Positions 63,202 to 64,000 of a DNA stretch of 64,000 bases are shown piece by piece (position 1 is the first letter of the stretch; every line of letters begins with the position of its first letter). The notes below the pieces were generated by a model. That model saw nothing but the letters and a program-made list of their open reading frames with translations. It had not been told where the DNA came from and did not search any database. The stretch is from positions 186,001 through 250,000 of the forward strand of contig NZ_KN525716.1 of assembly GCF_000789235.1 (NCBI RefSeq). Direction: 5' to 3'. The DNA comes from Wocania ichthyoenteri Th78. GTDB taxonomy: Bacteria > Bacteroidota > Bacteroidia > Flavobacteriales > Flavobacteriaceae. The translations under genes were made by a program, and so were the position numbers.

Positions 63202-64000
63202 TTAATTATAATCTAAAGTTGCAAACTTAAAATTTGTACTATTAAACAAGCCTTTGTCGCTTAATTTTAATGATGGTATAACCAACAATGCCATAAACGA
63301 GAGCGTCATATAAGGTGCATTAAGTTTACTACCAAGTTGTTTAGCTATTTTATCTAATTCGGCATATTGTTTACCAATGGTTTCTCCATCTTTATCACTC
63401 ATAATTCCAGCGACAGGAAGTGGTACTATTCTTTCTTCGGAATCTGAAACTGCACAAATTCCACCTTTGTTTTCTATTAATAAATTAACCGCTTTACAAA
63501 TAGCTGCATCTGAAACTCCGACAGCAATTATATTATGAGAATCGTGACCGACAGAAGATGCAATAGCACCAGTTTTTAATCCGAAGTTTTTTATGAATGC
63601 AATAGCAGGTTTTTCATCTTGATAACGATTAACTACCACCATTTTTAAGACATCTTTTTCAACATTAGAAATTAAATTTCCGTTTTCAATTAAAGTATCT
63701 TCGATGATTTCGTTTGTTACTAATTGTCCTTCTAAAGCTTCAATAACTCTAATTTGTTTTGCTGAAGATTTAAATTTAAAATCTGATACTTTCTTTTTAT
63801 TACAATTGAAATTATTCAGTATTTCAAAAGGAGTAGATTTAATTAAAGATCTGCCATTATTAAAAACCAACTCGCCATTTATATAGGTTTGCAGTATTTT
63901 AAAATCTTTTAAATCTTCAACCACAATACAATCTGCAAAATCGTCTTCTTGCAACAAACCAACATCAAGATTATAATGTTTAACTGGATTAATACAAGCA
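63202..64000 (-). CDS. ade: Adenine deaminase, C-terminal part (runs off the window)
   Basis: The frame stays open to position 64000, beginning [16 protein letters not shown], so the start lies outside the window and the TTG at 63957 is not the start. The part seen (266 codons) contains the C-terminal domain of adenine deaminase: [46 protein letters not shown] and the terminal [16 protein letters not shown]. The enzyme converts adenine to hypoxanthine. The catalytic metal motifs are upstream and not visible. Confidence 0.95.
   Translation of the reverse strand, partial: ACINPVKHYNLDVGLLQEDDFADCIVVEDLKDFKILQTYINGELVFNNGRSLIKSTPFEILNNFNCNKKKVSDFKFKSSAKQIRVIEALEGQLVTNEIIEDTLIENGNLISNVEKDVLKMVVVNRYQDEKPAIAFIKNFGLKTGAIASSVGHDSHNIIAVGVSDAAICKAVNLLIENKGGICAVSDSEERIVPLPVAGIMSDKDGETIGKQYAELDKIAKQLGSKLNAPYMTLSFMALLVIPSLKLSDKGLFNSTNFKFATLDYN

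Noticed and set aside
63957-64000. TTG at 63957 as the start of a short gene
   Set aside because: The frame is open to the window edge and encodes adenine deaminase sequence upstream of the TTG.
1-64000. tRNA or rRNA genes
   Set aside because: No cloverleaf with a T-arm motif and no rRNA-like stretch was seen in the intergenic regions.

Overview
The window comes from a low-GC member of the Bacteroidetes, most likely a marine Flavobacteriaceae. The evidence is AT-rich intergenic DNA, -7 boxes of the form TAnnTTTG, many lipoproteins with an SC/C lipobox, CarboxypepD_reg and TonB-plug proteins, a fused alpha/beta 2-oxoacid dehydrogenase E1, a YtxJ protein, and families typical of flavobacteria (DUF4202, DUF6503, DUF2891, ASPIC/VCBS lipoproteins). 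I saw no tRNA, rRNA or CRISPR array.

Layout. 1-2.0 kb: an AbiC-like (putative phage abortive infection) gene cut in two by a complete IS982-family element with a 7-bp target duplication. 2.2-6.8 kb: an ASPIC/VCBS lipoprotein and a vanadium-haloperoxidase-like lipoprotein. 6.9-24.3 kb: mostly core genes (uvrA, a LOG-family protein, an M1-peptidase homologue without its zinc site, branched-chain 2-oxoacid dehydrogenase E1, glyA, fumarylacetoacetase, ytxJ, clpB). 24.4-25.6 kb: a TetR regulator and a hotdog thioesterase, each preceded by a similar palindromic operator. 25.7-28.1 kb: two DeoC paralogues, the first without its catalytic set, and a DeoD-type nucleoside phosphorylase. 29.4-36.3 kb (minus): a Tricorn-like S41 peptidase, an Nramp/YcsG-like transporter with no normal start codon, and the 5-oxoprolinase genes pxpA, pxpB and pxpC. 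36.5-43.6 kb: a DUF2891 lipoprotein and an accessory segment at the 3' end of comM, where a 1,098-residue unknown protein lies between intact comM and a diverged copy of the comM tail. 43.8-45.1 kb: an IS110-family element inserted in an intergenic palindromic repeat, with an upstream region that reads as a bridge RNA.

46.7-53.5 kb is a molybdenum-cofactor operon (moeA, a ModE-type regulator, TauE/SafE transporter, mobA, moaD, moeB-rhodanese, moaE, moaCB, moaA) behind an E. coli-like ModE box. It converges on a minus-strand set of molybdoenzymes and accessory genes (DUF4202, FdhF/YdeP-type oxidoreductase, MocA-like nucleotidyltransferase, a membrane protein, XdhC, and a xanthine-dehydrogenase-family large/small subunit pair). 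The two halves form one unit: cofactor synthesis on the plus strand, and guanylylated (FdhF-type) and XDH-type enzymes on the minus strand. The window ends with a YheT-type hydrolase, a small TonB-plug lipid-free secreted protein and the C-terminal part of adenine deaminase.

The items most worth a second look are the IS110 element with legible guide segments, the comM-tail duplication around an orphan gene, the ModE box with a ModE that has only its DNA-binding domain, and the start-less Nramp homologue in the oxoprolinase operon.
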